Source: Paenibacillus sp. FSL R5-0517 (GTDB taxonomy: Bacteria; Bacillota; Bacilli; Paenibacillales; Paenibacillaceae). Taken from it: 64,000 nt of DNA. The stretch spans positions 1,736,001 to 1,800,000 of the forward strand of contig NZ_CP150235.1 in the NCBI RefSeq assembly GCF_037974355.1, in the 5' to 3' direction. Positions within the stretch are counted from its first letter, which is position 1. Each line of letters starts with the position of its first letter. This document shows positions 53,097-62,028 of this stretch, in pieces. A model generated the notes under the pieces. The model saw only the letters and a program-made list of their open reading frames with translations, had not been told where the DNA came from and made no database searches. Position numbers and translations under genes: made by a program.

Positions 53097-53543
53097 ATGA
53101 AAGTCATTTTTGAAGAGGACACGTCAGTTGAAAAAAGGGTAGCCAAGGTCATTACACATCCAGAGGAAAAGTCGAAGTGGGATCGTATTCAGCAGGCGAT
53201 CTGCGAATCAGAAACTCAATTAACGGTCATCCATGCCAAGAATAATCGCAATATGCAGATCCAATTGAGCTCGGTGGTTGCCTTTGAATCAGAGGATCGG
53301 ATGTGCTGTGTCCGGGTGATCTCAGGGGAGAGGTATTTGCTTAATAAACGTCTGAAATTTGTAGAAGAGGATCTGGGTGACGTTCATTTTGTGAAAATTA
53401 ATAATCAAACGATCATCAATACACGATACATCACCGCATTCTCTGCAACAGACCATGCCCGAATTAAGGTAGACCTGAGCGATCTCTCCAGTTATTTTGT
53501 CAGTCGATTTTATATTAAAAACTTTAGGGGGAAATTATCATGA
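53097..53543 (+). CDS. LytTR-type DNA-binding regulator
   Basis: 148 residues. The C-terminal half is a LytTR domain: VVAFESEDRMCCVRVISGERYLL, then FVKINNQTIINTRYITAF. No receiver domain, as in the LytTR regulators that pair with DUF3021 membrane partners. GAGGAGGG precedes the ATG. Its stop overlaps the DUF3021 gene. Confidence 0.9.
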   Translation: MKVIFEEDTSVEKRVAKVITHPEEKSKWDRIQQAICESETQLTVIHAKNNRNMQIQLSSVVAFESEDRMCCVRVISGERYLLNKRLKFVEEDLGDVHFVKINNQTIINTRYITAFSATDHARIKVDLSDLSSYFVSRFYIKNFRGKLS

Positions 53544-53950
53544 TGACTCAACTTAGACATTCTTTTTTTCAAGTATTCACGATGATGACGCTATGGATCA
53601 CACTCTTGGCAACCATATTCTTTGGTGATCTACCCATTCAGATGTCCTATTTATGGAACATAGCGGGTATTGCTCTCATTGCAGCTGTGTTGTTTGGAGT
53701 GATGTATAACATACTGTGGAACCATTTTACGTTAAAACCGGTATGGAATATCGTTATTTCTTCCACATTCAATATTGCTGGAGGTATGGCGATGGTATGG
53801 TTATTCTCGGTAGATATGTTCCAGTTCATCGCTCCCTGGTTCCCCGGTATGTGGTTATTATCTATCGTGCTGCACATCATCGCTTTTTATTTTTATGCTA
53901 GAATAGATAGCAGGAAAAAAGCGGAAGAGTTAAATAACATTCTCAAGTAG
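53540..53950 (+). CDS. DUF3021 family membrane protein
   Basis: 136 residues, four membrane helices, short cytoplasmic Lys/Arg-rich tail. It overlaps the LytTR regulator by ATGA, the standard pairing, and probably restrains that regulator at the membrane. ATG 53540 sits after AGGGGG. Confidence 0.85.
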   Translation: MMTQLRHSFFQVFTMMTLWITLLATIFFGDLPIQMSYLWNIAGIALIAAVLFGVMYNILWNHFTLKPVWNIVISSTFNIAGGMAMVWLFSVDMFQFIAPWFPGMWLLSIVLHIIAFYFYARIDSRKKAEELNNILK

Positions 53951-53965
53951 GCAGGGAGTGCACGT

Positions 53966-54364
53966 ATGAACGAGGAAGAACTGTTGCAGCTGTACGGATT
54001 GGAACCAGATGAGCTTAACCGGAAGGACATCCGACAGCTGCTACACCAAGAGATAGAGAATCGAAACTTAGAGGATAACGAAGTTCTAAAACTATTGTGC
54101 ATTATGTTGTTCTGTATCGGGAATGTAGAGGACACCACGCTGATCTGGCAGGCTAAACAAAAGAATCAGGATGCGAGCAGTTATCTTGATGTGCAGTTAT
54201 TATGTGGTGCAGGGTACGAGGAGACATTCTTTTACCTGGAAAAGATGGACGGGGAACAGGCACATAAGGAATTGCTGTACCTTAGACAGTGCGAGCCGTA
54301 TGATTTTGTTGATTTCTCCAAAGTGGAATGGGTCTCGAACTATAAACGATATTACGGTGTTTGA
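53966..54364 (+). CDS. hypothetical helical protein
   Basis: 132 residues, acidic and helical with a possible TPR-like pattern (LLCIMLFCIGNVEDTTLIWQAK, YLDVQLLCGAGYEETFFYLEKM). No family recognised with confidence; it looks like the small HEAT/ankyrin-type helical proteins found next to immunity genes. GGGAG precedes the ATG. Another hypothetical follows 40 bases later. Confidence 0.6.
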   Translation: MNEEELLQLYGLEPDELNRKDIRQLLHQEIENRNLEDNEVLKLLCIMLFCIGNVEDTTLIWQAKQKNQDASSYLDVQLLCGAGYEETFFYLEKMDGEQAHKELLYLRQCEPYDFVDFSKVEWVSNYKRYYGV

Positions 54365-54404
54365 GGATAAACGAGTTAACGGACATATTGGAAGGAGGGG
54401 GGGG

Positions 54405-54812
54405 ATGCCAAGTTTGCATGACAACATCATATTAAGCTACGAAGTAGATTTAGAGAACGAAAGAATCAGGATGCGTACTCGTTCAAGTCATGCTGTGCCG
54501 AAAAATATGGATGTCTTATTCTCTGGTGTAATGGCCCATGCGTTTGATACACCGCTGCATGGCAGCATTATTCTGGATCTGGATGAGTGGGATCTGGGGC
54601 ATTTTATCCCATCTAATCGCGAATTGTTAGAGTCGGGAAAGGGCTACTGCTGGCCTGTCAGTTATGATTCGTATGACGAATTGCATAACCGGCTGATCGA
54701 TGAGAAATACAAGTACATGGTGATCTCATCCTCGTATGGATTGAGTGGTTGGGTTTTGGCGAAGAGCGTAGAGATTTCTGTTCAAGAAATGGGTGATCAA
54801 GATGAAGCCTGA
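54405..54812 (+). CDS. hypothetical protein
   Basis: 135 residues, soluble. ATG 54405 stands next to GGAGGGGGGGG, a strong purine-rich site; the longer frame overlaps the previous gene. Beta-rich N-terminal half (LSYEVDLENERIRMRTRSSH, HGSIILDLDEWDLG). It looks like the small immunity-like proteins common in Bacillota, without a named family. Overlaps the next gene's start. Confidence 0.6.
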   Translation: MPSLHDNIILSYEVDLENERIRMRTRSSHAVPKNMDVLFSGVMAHAFDTPLHGSIILDLDEWDLGHFIPSNRELLESGKGYCWPVSYDSYDELHNRLIDEKYKYMVISSSYGLSGWVLAKSVEISVQEMGDQDEA

Positions 54813-55149
54813 ATACACGCAACATGGTAGCAAGAGGAAGACAGGACTAAGAACAGGCATTGTTGTATTTGTTGTTCTGCTCGTTATTCTAGTCATGACC
54901 AATCCAAACGAAGAGGATTTTGTTGCCTGGCTCTCAAGTGAACATGGCATCCATGCTTCGTATAATGTGAATGAAGGCAGGACGTTTACGCAGACAATCG
55001 ACGGTGACGAAAAGAGGCTTCATTACAAAGGTGGACATATACGCCATATGGGAATCTTTTCAACGTATAGTTATCTTTTCTCGGATCATGAAGAAAAAGA
55101 AATCCTGATTGAAGCGGTCGGCATAATGAACATGCTATGGAATCGATAG
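54802..55149 (+). CDS. hypothetical single-pass membrane protein
   Basis: 115 residues: basic tail, one membrane helix (about 17-35), and a short extracytoplasmic domain (NEEDFVAWLSSEHGIHASY). ATG 54802 or GTG 54793 may be used; both overlap the previous gene. Sequence around residues 38-60 resembles the DUF4359-type small exported proteins, weakly. The gap 55150-55388 holds no gene. Confidence 0.6.
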   Translation: MKPEYTQHGSKRKTGLRTGIVVFVVLLVILVMTNPNEEDFVAWLSSEHGIHASYNVNEGRTFTQTIDGDEKRLHYKGGHIRHMGIFSTYSYLFSDHEEKEILIEAVGIMNMLWNR

Positions 55150-55388
55150 TTAGATTCACTATGGACAGTTAAAAAAGTTAGGAAAAAGTTCTGCTGATAT
55201 CCACGCTCTATGCATGATGTAACTTGTGCAGAAAAGCGTGTTTTTGGCGTGAGATGCCTTATACGTTGGAATGGCTAATTTCGTTCGTTCGCAAATCCCA
55301 CATTATGGGTTATGATGTACCTTGAGAGAAAATTTTACATAGATAGGAAGTCTTCTTATGTAGACGATTGGTGATTGGAGGACGGAAT

Positions 55389-55898
55389 ATGAAAAAGTTA
55401 ATCCTAGTTTCATTATTATTTTTGCTTCTGGTGGCTTGTCAGAACCAGGCAAACACTGAAGATGCGCAGCAAACAATAGATTCCTCAACCTTAAATGTCA
55501 CAGAAAAAGAGACACAACAGAATGAAGAAATATCGACATCCCAAGAGAAGGAAGACACTCCACCAGAGTATCTCGATGAAACAAACTATAACGAAGACCA
55601 ATTGGAAATTGTCAAACTGATGAATGCCCGCATGCGTTATTTATACGAAAAGGATGAAGCAGCATATATGAGTCTGATTGATCCTGAATCTCCTATATTA
55701 GGTATGGGGAGATACAAAATTCGCAAGGTTACTTCCATGAGCGACATAACGATACAGGAGCAAAGGAAGCTCTATCAGGCAGTGGTGATGGTTAACGAAT
55801 TAAATGAGAACGACGAAGAGTATAGCAATACGATGGTGTTTTGGAAAAAGAAAGAAGATGGCGATTCTGCGCAATGGGTTATTGCAGATATTGATTAA
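55389..55898 (+). CDS. putative lipoprotein
   Basis: 169 residues. Signal with lipobox LLVAC (Cys19), a long Gln/Glu/Thr-rich linker (20-70), and a helical-beta domain (LYEKDEAAYMSLIDPES, YQAVVMVNELNENDEEY). GGAGG precedes ATG 55389. Function unknown; resembles small NTF2-like lipoproteins of Paenibacillus. Confidence 0.75.
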   Translation: MKKLILVSLLFLLLVACQNQANTEDAQQTIDSSTLNVTEKETQQNEEISTSQEKEDTPPEYLDETNYNEDQLEIVKLMNARMRYLYEKDEAAYMSLIDPESPILGMGRYKIRKVTSMSDITIQEQRKLYQAVVMVNELNENDEEYSNTMVFWKKKEDGDSAQWVIADID

Positions 55899-55963
55899 TA
55901 ACATAATGTCTGACACATGGAAGATCTATATCTTCACATTCACAGAACATAAAGGGTGATGCA

Positions 55964-56806
55964 ATGATGACAAGGCGATTAATACTGATTGAAGGATTAC
56001 CGGGTTCAGGCAAGTCAACAGTTGCCCAAATGGTATCCGAAATTTTGATAGAAAAGGGCAAGGAGGTACAACTATTTCAGGAAGGGAACCTGGATCACCC
56101 TGCTGATTATGAAGGTGTGGCTTACTATGATGCTCGAGACTTCGAGTCCTTATTGAAAACGCATGAAGAATACAGAGAGATTTTGAAAAGTCATGCGACT
56201 GCCCATGATCAAGGATACCTGATTCCTTATCGTAAGATGAGAGAACAACGGGGAATAGAGCTCCCCGATCACATTGTACAGGATATTTTCAGCCGAGATA
56301 TTTACGAAATTTCTTTTGAGCAAAATGTGAAGATGATCACCGAGAAGTGGCAAGATTTTGTCCAAAACGTGTTAAGCACGAATGATGATTACATCACGAT
56401 ATTTGAGTGCTGTTTTATCCAGAATCCACTTACCATGGGTCTCGTAAAATGCAATCAAACCAAAGAGCAGAATATGCAGTATGTATTGGATTTGGGTCGT
56501 ATCATTCATGCTCTAAATCCGCTTCTCATTTATATCGACCAGAAGAATATATCCTATACCTTTGATAAGGCAGTTCGTGAAAGACCGAAGGAATGGTCAG
56601 AAGGTTTTATTAACTATTATACGAACCAGGGTTTGGGGCAAGCGCAAGGTTATCAGGGGGTTCAGGGCACGGTACAAGTTTTACAGGAAAGAAAGAAGCT
56701 GGAGTCCGAAATCTATGACTTACTTCAGATGGATAAGGTATGGCTGGATAACTCGGATTATGACCTGGAGGTTTGTAGGCGCAAACTGGAAAAAATTCTG
56801 GAGTAA
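55964..56806 (+). CDS. P-loop NTPase/kinase-like protein
   Basis: 280 residues. RRLILIEGLPGSGKSTVAQM gives a Walker A at 10-18 and an early GEGNLDHP-type substrate loop. The rest is helical with no named domain. Probably a small-molecule or nucleotide kinase. AAAGGGTG precedes ATG. Followed 42 bases later by a DUF7660-like gene. Confidence 0.75.
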   Translation: MMTRRLILIEGLPGSGKSTVAQMVSEILIEKGKEVQLFQEGNLDHPADYEGVAYYDARDFESLLKTHEEYREILKSHATAHDQGYLIPYRKMREQRGIELPDHIVQDIFSRDIYEISFEQNVKMITEKWQDFVQNVLSTNDDYITIFECCFIQNPLTMGLVKCNQTKEQNMQYVLDLGRIIHALNPLLIYIDQKNISYTFDKAVRERPKEWSEGFINYYTNQGLGQAQGYQGVQGTVQVLQERKKLESEIYDLLQMDKVWLDNSDYDLEVCRRKLEKILE

Positions 56807-56848
56807 CCTTACGAAGCTAAGAAATCGAGAGCAGGTGAACAAAACAAC

Positions 56849-57100
56849 ATGAAAAAAACGTTATTTGAGCTTGTAAATGAAGTCGAAGATGAAGTGACCT
56901 TTATGGTTTTCCTACAACAATTAAGTAAGGATCGAGAAGGTCATGCAGATGAATGGCAGAATGATTCAATAGCGTCATTTTTGGAAGCGGCAGCGGAGTG
57001 GGGACAAGCGTCGATAGATGGATTAAGCCATTACGAGAAGCCGGATGACCCATGGAAGAGATGTGCTCAGATCCTGTATATGGGCAAGATTTATGAGTAA
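56849..57100 (+). CDS. DUF7660-like small protein
   Basis: 83 residues. Pattern VEDEVTFMVFLQQLSKDREG, then WQNDSIASFLEAAAEW and PWKRCAQILYMGKIYE, matches the small acidic DUF7660 proteins. Soluble, function unknown; often found as lone accessory genes. GCAGGTGAACAAAACAAC precedes the ATG, a modest site. Confidence 0.6.
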   Translation: MKKTLFELVNEVEDEVTFMVFLQQLSKDREGHADEWQNDSIASFLEAAAEWGQASIDGLSHYEKPDDPWKRCAQILYMGKIYE

Positions 57101-57139
57101 TATCAGACTAGATTGCAACGAGTGGAGGAAGTTAGTAAC

Positions 57140-57457
57140 ATGATGCATATTCATCTGACAGAAGAAGATTACTGGCAAATGAACAAATTTGCGATGTTTA
57201 AACTGTAAGAGAAAGGTGTGCTGATCGCTGTATGTGTGCTGCCTGTGGCTATTGCCATCCTATTTAGACAACTTGATTTTTCATAGAAGTGGAAATGTTT
57301 GGAAAGCTTCAATGAGACAAAACAATATTTCTTTATTCTCATTAATAAGGCAAGTGCACATGTGATTCCGAAACGATCTTTTGAAACGGAGGCGGAAGCA
57401 GTTCGGTTTGCAGAACAGGTCAGAACATATATGAAAACTGCTCAGCATAATACATAA
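57140..57457 (+). pseudogene. YcxB-like membrane protein, broken
   Basis: The start MMHIHLTEEDYWQMNKFAMF is followed by an in-frame TAA. The same frame continues with a membrane segment (EKGVLIAVCVLPVAIAILFR) and another stop. A second frame then gives NETKQYFFILINKASAHVIP, KRSFETEAEAVRFAEQVR and a stop, the typical C-terminus of YcxB-like proteins. A nonsense change, an internal deletion and a frame shift have inactivated it. Confidence 0.7.
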
Positions 57458-57472
57458 CGGAGGTTTATTTTC

Positions 57473-57658
57473 ATGCTCTTGTTGGAAGTAGCATTAATTG
57501 TTGTAACGGCTTTATTGTTAGGGGTTGGTGCAAAAAGCAAAAGGAAAATTTTGCTTAAATGGGGTATAGCCAGTTTGATTTTATTGCTCGGACTCGTTAT
57601 TTTTTCATTCATCATGGGATTTATAGATGGAGTGTCCGATGGATGGTCAGCAAGATGA
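57473..57658 (+). CDS. small two-helix membrane protein
   Basis: 61 residues with two predicted membrane helices separated by a short Lys/Arg loop (KSKRKILLKW). CGGAGGTT lies just before the ATG. No family recognised. It could be a remnant partner of the broken YcxB-like gene directly upstream. Confidence 0.5.
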   Translation: MLLLEVALIVVTALLLGVGAKSKRKILLKWGIASLILLLGLVIFSFIMGFIDGVSDGWSAR

Positions 57659-57711
57659 GTATCTAAGAAAACAAAAATAATTAGTTGAGAAGCTTGAGGA
57701 ATAGAGGGCTT

Positions 57712-58278
57712 ATGGACATTACATTTATTCGTCATGGTCATGGTGAACACTTGTTAGATTATCCTAATCAATTAAATTACCTGCATCCTGGTCTCACTGA
57801 ATTGGGAAAACGTCAAGTTATAGCGTTACGTAAACAAGTGAATTTATCGCCTGAAGACACCATCTTGGTTAGTCCAACGAAACGTACTATTGAAACAGCG
57901 CGCCTGCTAGAACCAAAAGGCAATCTTATGTTTAGCCCGTTGGTTGGCCCAAGAATGTTTCCTCAGAATCCGGAGTTTGTTCCTTTCATCTGCGATCAGA
58001 TCTATTCCAAGCAAGAACTCAGCCATCAATACACTTACATAAGAATGCTTGATTTGGGGCTGGATTGTTGGAAGGAAAGCATTAATCAGATGGATGCATA
58101 TCGATTCAAGATATTAGCTGAACAGCTTCTGGAGTGGTGCAGGAAACAGAGGGGCAACACGTTTGTCATTTCACATGACGGTACAATATCGAACTACAGG
58201 ATGTTACTCGGAGAACAAGGGTTAACCAAAAGTGATTTTCTTGGTGAGGCCGGACAGTACACAATCCGAAACGTTTAA
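57712..58278 (+). CDS. histidine phosphatase family protein
   Basis: 188 residues. DITFIRHGHGEH carries the catalytic RHG and FVISHDGTISN the second His. LTELGKRQVIALRKQV, and SPTKRTIETARLL, are the family helices. ATG 57712 is preceded by GAGGG; a longer frame starts at 57685. Distinct from the member at 38102. Confidence 0.85.
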   Translation: MDITFIRHGHGEHLLDYPNQLNYLHPGLTELGKRQVIALRKQVNLSPEDTILVSPTKRTIETARLLEPKGNLMFSPLVGPRMFPQNPEFVPFICDQIYSKQELSHQYTYIRMLDLGLDCWKESINQMDAYRFKILAEQLLEWCRKQRGNTFVISHDGTISNYRMLLGEQGLTKSDFLGEAGQYTIRNV

Positions 58279-58299
58279 CGATTTAAAGGAGATCATGTC

Positions 58300-58824
58300 A
58301 TGATACATTTTCCCAATGTAGAGACTGAACGTCTGTACCTCAGAGAATTAACCTTAGCAGACCGGCAGGATGTGTATGAACATTTTGCTAAACCGGATGT
58401 AACTCGATTTATGGATATTCAGCCTTGCCGCGATGTAAAGGAAGCAGAAGAAATCATACAATTTCACATTGAAGATTCAGGTTGCAGATATGGTCTATTC
58501 CATAAATTAGATGGCGAATTCATAGGTACAGCGGGGTTTCACTGTTGGAATACGGATTCACCGTCGAAGGCAGAGATTGGCTTTGACTTATCCCCGGACT
58601 ATTGGGGACAAAGGTTGATGCAAGAAGCTTTAACCGCAATGTTCGAAATTGGCTGGAACGAGATGAATCTTGATTTTATTGAAGCGACTGTGGAGCAGGC
58701 AAATATTCAATCGCAGAGCTTGTTAGAAAAGTTAAACTTTCTGAAGTCCACTGAGTTAGTAGACAATCTCTTCTATTACACTTTACAGAAAAAATATGTT
58801 GGGTCTGACATAGACCCCTTTTGA
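58300..58824 (+). CDS. GNAT N-acetyltransferase (RimJ/RimL type)
   Basis: 174 residues. VETERLYLRELTLADRQDVY start; acetyl-CoA segment DLSPDYWGQRLMQEALTAMF; NIQSQSLLEKLNFLKS tail. AAAGGAG precedes the start. Follows the phosphatase by 21 bases and may share its transcript. Confidence 0.9.
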   Translation: MIHFPNVETERLYLRELTLADRQDVYEHFAKPDVTRFMDIQPCRDVKEAEEIIQFHIEDSGCRYGLFHKLDGEFIGTAGFHCWNTDSPSKAEIGFDLSPDYWGQRLMQEALTAMFEIGWNEMNLDFIEATVEQANIQSQSLLEKLNFLKSTELVDNLFYYTLQKKYVGSDIDPF

Positions 58825-58840
58825 GCAAGGGAGGATTTAA

Positions 58841-59215
58841 ATGAAATCTGTTCCGTTCTCTATACTTTTAGCTAGTGCCATTTTGGGTATCTGTTTTATC
58901 ATTGGCTGTATAATTTTAACCACTCATGAGAGAAATAGTGAACTCACTCAGGCAGTAGAGCAAGTAGTACCAAACGATAAAGTATTATTGACGATGCAAG
59001 AAACTGCCGAGTATCTGAGTATGACTGAAGAACAGGTGATGAGTATTATTAAGGCGGAACAAGGAAGCTTTACCGTATCAGGTTTCTTTGATGGGAAAAT
59101 GTTCTCGTTCATTAAGGTTCAGGATCAATTTTTTGTGAGTAGAGTTGAGTTGGACTTGTGGGTTCAAGAAGCATCTGCAAGCCACAGAAGATATATTAAC
59201 GGGCTGATGCAGTAG
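58841..59215 (+). CDS. membrane-anchored protein with excisionase-like helix-turn-helix
   Basis: 124 residues. A hydrophobic N-terminal helix (about 5-28, with a possible lipobox-like Gly-Cys at 22) is followed by LLTMQETAEYLSMTEEQVMS and a C-terminal RVELDLWVQEA. The second part matches the HTH_17/excisionase pattern (T-x-Q-E-A-A-x-x-L). A DNA-binding fold behind a membrane segment is odd; it may serve as a ligand domain or an anchored regulator. GGGAGG precedes the ATG. Confidence 0.6.
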   Translation: MKSVPFSILLASAILGICFIIGCIILTTHERNSELTQAVEQVVPNDKVLLTMQETAEYLSMTEEQVMSIIKAEQGSFTVSGFFDGKMFSFIKVQDQFFVSRVELDLWVQEASASHRRYINGLMQ

Positions 59216-59256
59216 TCTATGGGAATGGTGGCATAATCCTAAGGAGATGAATTCAC

Positions 59257-59799
59257 ATGGAATTCGTGGGACAGAAAATTAAAATAACTACAGTTACAGA
59301 ACAAGACCTCAACTTCATAGGTCAACTTGAATGTGACACAAGCGTATGGAGCTTCGAGGAAACTGTTGAAACAGATGAGGAAAAGGTCCGTGAGAAATCT
59401 CGCAGCCATTTTGCTGTCGCAGATGAGAACCCGTATGCTTATGATTTCGTTATACGGCGCGTGAATGATCCAGAGGATACACCCATTGGGATCGTTCAGA
59501 TGTGGAGTTACGTGGATCACCGAAAAAGCTGGGAACTTGGATTCGCTGTACTTTCGGAATACGCAGGTAGAGGATACGGGAGTGAAGCTACCCGACTTTT
59601 GCTACATTTTGCATTTCAAGAGTTACAAGCTCATAAGGTTGTCGGCATGTGTAATTCACAAAACGTCCGCTCAGTAGCACTGATGCAGTATGTGGGTATG
59701 ACACGGGAGGCCGTCTTCCAGGAAGAACTATGGTGGAACAAACAGTGGACAGACCAGTATTTCTTCTCAATTTTGGAAAGAGAGTTTAAGCCAGTCTAA
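59257..59799 (+). CDS. GNAT N-acetyltransferase
   Basis: 180 residues. Segment GFAVLSEYAGRGYGSEATRL holds the acetyl-CoA R/Q-x2-G-x-G/A loop, then NSQNVRSVALMQYVGMTREA. RimJ-like ending. AAGGAG precedes the ATG. Single-gene spacing to both sides; substrate unknown. Confidence 0.9.
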   Translation: MEFVGQKIKITTVTEQDLNFIGQLECDTSVWSFEETVETDEEKVREKSRSHFAVADENPYAYDFVIRRVNDPEDTPIGIVQMWSYVDHRKSWELGFAVLSEYAGRGYGSEATRLLLHFAFQELQAHKVVGMCNSQNVRSVALMQYVGMTREAVFQEELWWNKQWTDQYFFSILEREFKPV

Positions 59800-59819
59800 T
59801 AGATACGGGAGGAAATCAG

Positions 59820-60485
59820 ATGACTACGTTGGTTCTGCTAAGTGATTTGGTGTTCGAATCTAACGATAAATTGAATCAGAAAATACGAAGCTTATTCCAC
59901 AGTGAACAGCCTTCCATCGGCTATATACCATCATGTTCCGACGCGGAGCGAAGGTATTTTGAGCACACTAGACGTTACTATAACCAAATAGGAATAGACA
60001 ACATTCAATATTATGATCTTGATCTGCAGTACGAGGAGAACACATTTGGCTCTATTTTCGAGTGTGATGCGATACATCTATCCGGCGGAAATACGTTTTA
60101 TTTTCTAAGTCTATTACAGAAGAGAAATGTGCTAGGTTTGCTGCGTTCCTATGTGAAGAGTGGTGGCATGCTGATTGGGGTCAGCGCAGGCAGTATTCTT
60201 ACTACACCTACGATAGAGATCGCTGGGCATGGGGAAGATGCAGATGAGAACAATGTAGATCTGAAAGACATGAAAGCACTGGGTTTTGTTGATTTTGAAT
60301 TTGCACCCCACTGGGATGGTTCGGAAGATGCTTTGGATTCATTAAGAGAGTATACCCGTGTTAACCGTCCAGCTGTATATGCGTGCCAAGATGGTGGCGG
60401 GCTTGTAGTTGATGGTGAAAGCGTAGAGTTATATGGAAATGTGTGTCTCGTAGATTACAGAGAAAGTGGGTCTTTTGATGAGTAA
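59820..60485 (+). CDS. peptidase E-like (S51) glutamine-amidotransferase-fold protein
   Basis: 221 residues. HLSGGNTFYFLSLLQKRNVL and the nucleophile elbow GVSAGSILTTPTI with a Ser nucleophile mark family S51 (alpha-aspartyl dipeptidase/cyanophycinase-like). GGGAGG precedes the ATG. Its end overlaps the PhzF gene's start by 8 bases, so they are co-transcribed. Confidence 0.85.
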   Translation: MTTLVLLSDLVFESNDKLNQKIRSLFHSEQPSIGYIPSCSDAERRYFEHTRRYYNQIGIDNIQYYDLDLQYEENTFGSIFECDAIHLSGGNTFYFLSLLQKRNVLGLLRSYVKSGGMLIGVSAGSILTTPTIEIAGHGEDADENNVDLKDMKALGFVDFEFAPHWDGSEDALDSLREYTRVNRPAVYACQDGGGLVVDGESVELYGNVCLVDYRESGSFDE

Positions 60486-61371
60486 TATTAAGGTCTATCA
60501 TTATGATGCTTTCTCCACAGTTCCTGGTCAAGGTAACCCGGCAGGAGTGGTCTTTGATGCTGATCATTTCAGTGAGGCGGAGATGCAGCAGATCGCTTAT
60601 CAAGTTGGTTTTAATGAGACGGTATTTGTGTTGAAATCTGAAGTAGCTGACGTCCGATTACGTTATTTTACGCCGGGTCATGAAATTAATCTGTGTGGAC
60701 ATGCCACAATGGCATCCCTGTATGGATTAAAGACACGTGGTATGCTGGGTGACCAAGAGTTAATCACGATTGAAACTAATGTAGGCATACTACCTATTCG
60801 ATTTGAGCGAAATGACAACATCATTTACATGGAGATGAAACAGGATCATCCGCAGTTTATACCGTTCCAGGGGGATATCGAGAAGCTGGTAAGCGCCATA
60901 AACCTCACTCTGGATGAAGTGGATCATTCTATGCCAATCGTTTATGGGAGTACGGGAACCTGGACGTTGTTAATCCCCATTCGTGATTTGAACTCTTTTA
61001 TGAAAATGAAACCGGATTCTTCCCTGTTCCCAGAAATTTTAATTGAGAATCCCAAAGCTTCCCTGCATCCCTTTTGTTTCGAAACTCGTGATTCCGATGC
61101 GATGATGCATGCCAGACATTTCTCTTCACCTTACTCAGGTACGACGGAAGATCCAGTGACTGGAACAGCCTCCGGGGTGATGGGTGCTTATTATTTAACC
61201 TATGTGAAACCGGAGATCGATGAGGTACAGTTTGTGGTAGAGCAGGGGCATGAGATTGGAAGAGATGGAAAGGTTCAAGTGAGCGTAATTCGGGATGGAG
61301 AGGATATGGATGTCAGAATGAAGGGGACAGCTGTTTTTGTGCGTGAACTGAACGTTGAATTGGATACCTAA
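60478..61371 (+). CDS. PhzF family isomerase
   Basis: 298 residues. VYHYDAFSTVPGQGNPAGVV and GFNETVFV carry the conserved Glu, FTPGHEINLCGHATMAS is the signature, and TEDPVTGTASGVMGAYYL repeats it in the second half: the diaminopimelate-epimerase-like two-domain fold. Catalyses isomerisation or tautomerisation; substrate unknown. No phenazine genes are near. ATG 60478 is preferred to GTG 60466. Confidence 0.9.
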   Translation: MSNIKVYHYDAFSTVPGQGNPAGVVFDADHFSEAEMQQIAYQVGFNETVFVLKSEVADVRLRYFTPGHEINLCGHATMASLYGLKTRGMLGDQELITIETNVGILPIRFERNDNIIYMEMKQDHPQFIPFQGDIEKLVSAINLTLDEVDHSMPIVYGSTGTWTLLIPIRDLNSFMKMKPDSSLFPEILIENPKASLHPFCFETRDSDAMMHARHFSSPYSGTTEDPVTGTASGVMGAYYLTYVKPEIDEVQFVVEQGHEIGRDGKVQVSVIRDGEDMDVRMKGTAVFVRELNVELDT

Positions 61372-61395
61372 TCTATACATAAAGGAGGATGTGCT

Positions 61396-61986
61396 ATGAG
61401 CGAATCATTACAGGATCAGATTCAATTTCTCATTGAGATTGATAAACTCAAAACGATTGAACGAAAGACGAGAATTATGCATGATGAGAGACTTGAAAAT
61501 GATGCAGAGCATTCTTGGCATCTGGCAATGATGGCGCTGGTTTTACAGAGTCATGCCAACACGGATGTGGATATGCTCAAAGTCATTAAGATGCTTCTCG
61601 TTCATGATCTGGTTGAGATCGATGCCGGCGATACTTTTGCCTACGATGCAGTGGGGTATACGGATAAATATGATCGTGAACTCAAAGCGGCTCATCGACT
61701 GTTTGGTATGTTGCCTAAGGAACAGGCTGAAGAACTACTCCACTTATGGTTAGAGTTTGAAGCAAAACAGACGTCTGAAGCACAATTTGCCTCATCTCTC
61801 GATCGATTGCAGCCTATTATCCACAACCATCAGAATGAGGGAGATACATGGCAGAAATATAACATTACAAGTGAACAGGTGTTAAACAGAAACCGTGAGA
61901 TTGCGAACGGTTCCGAGACATTGTGGGAGTATGCGCAGCAGCTTATTCAGGAATCTGTGGACCAGGGAATCTTGACCAAATCATAA
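61396..61986 (+). CDS. HD domain phosphohydrolase
   Basis: 196 residues. ENDAEHSWHLAMMALVL and LLVHDLVEIDAGDTFAYD provide the H...HD...D metal set of HD hydrolases, close to the YfbR/HDDC2 5'-deoxynucleotidases. AAAGGAGG precedes the start, 24 bases after the PhzF gene. Likely acts on nucleotides. Confidence 0.88.
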   Translation: MSESLQDQIQFLIEIDKLKTIERKTRIMHDERLENDAEHSWHLAMMALVLQSHANTDVDMLKVIKMLLVHDLVEIDAGDTFAYDAVGYTDKYDRELKAAHRLFGMLPKEQAEELLHLWLEFEAKQTSEAQFASSLDRLQPIIHNHQNEGDTWQKYNITSEQVLNRNREIANGSETLWEYAQQLIQESVDQGILTKS

Positions 61987-62028
61987 GTTTACGCTCTAAC
62001 GTACGCACTTTGAAGAAGGGGGAGTATG

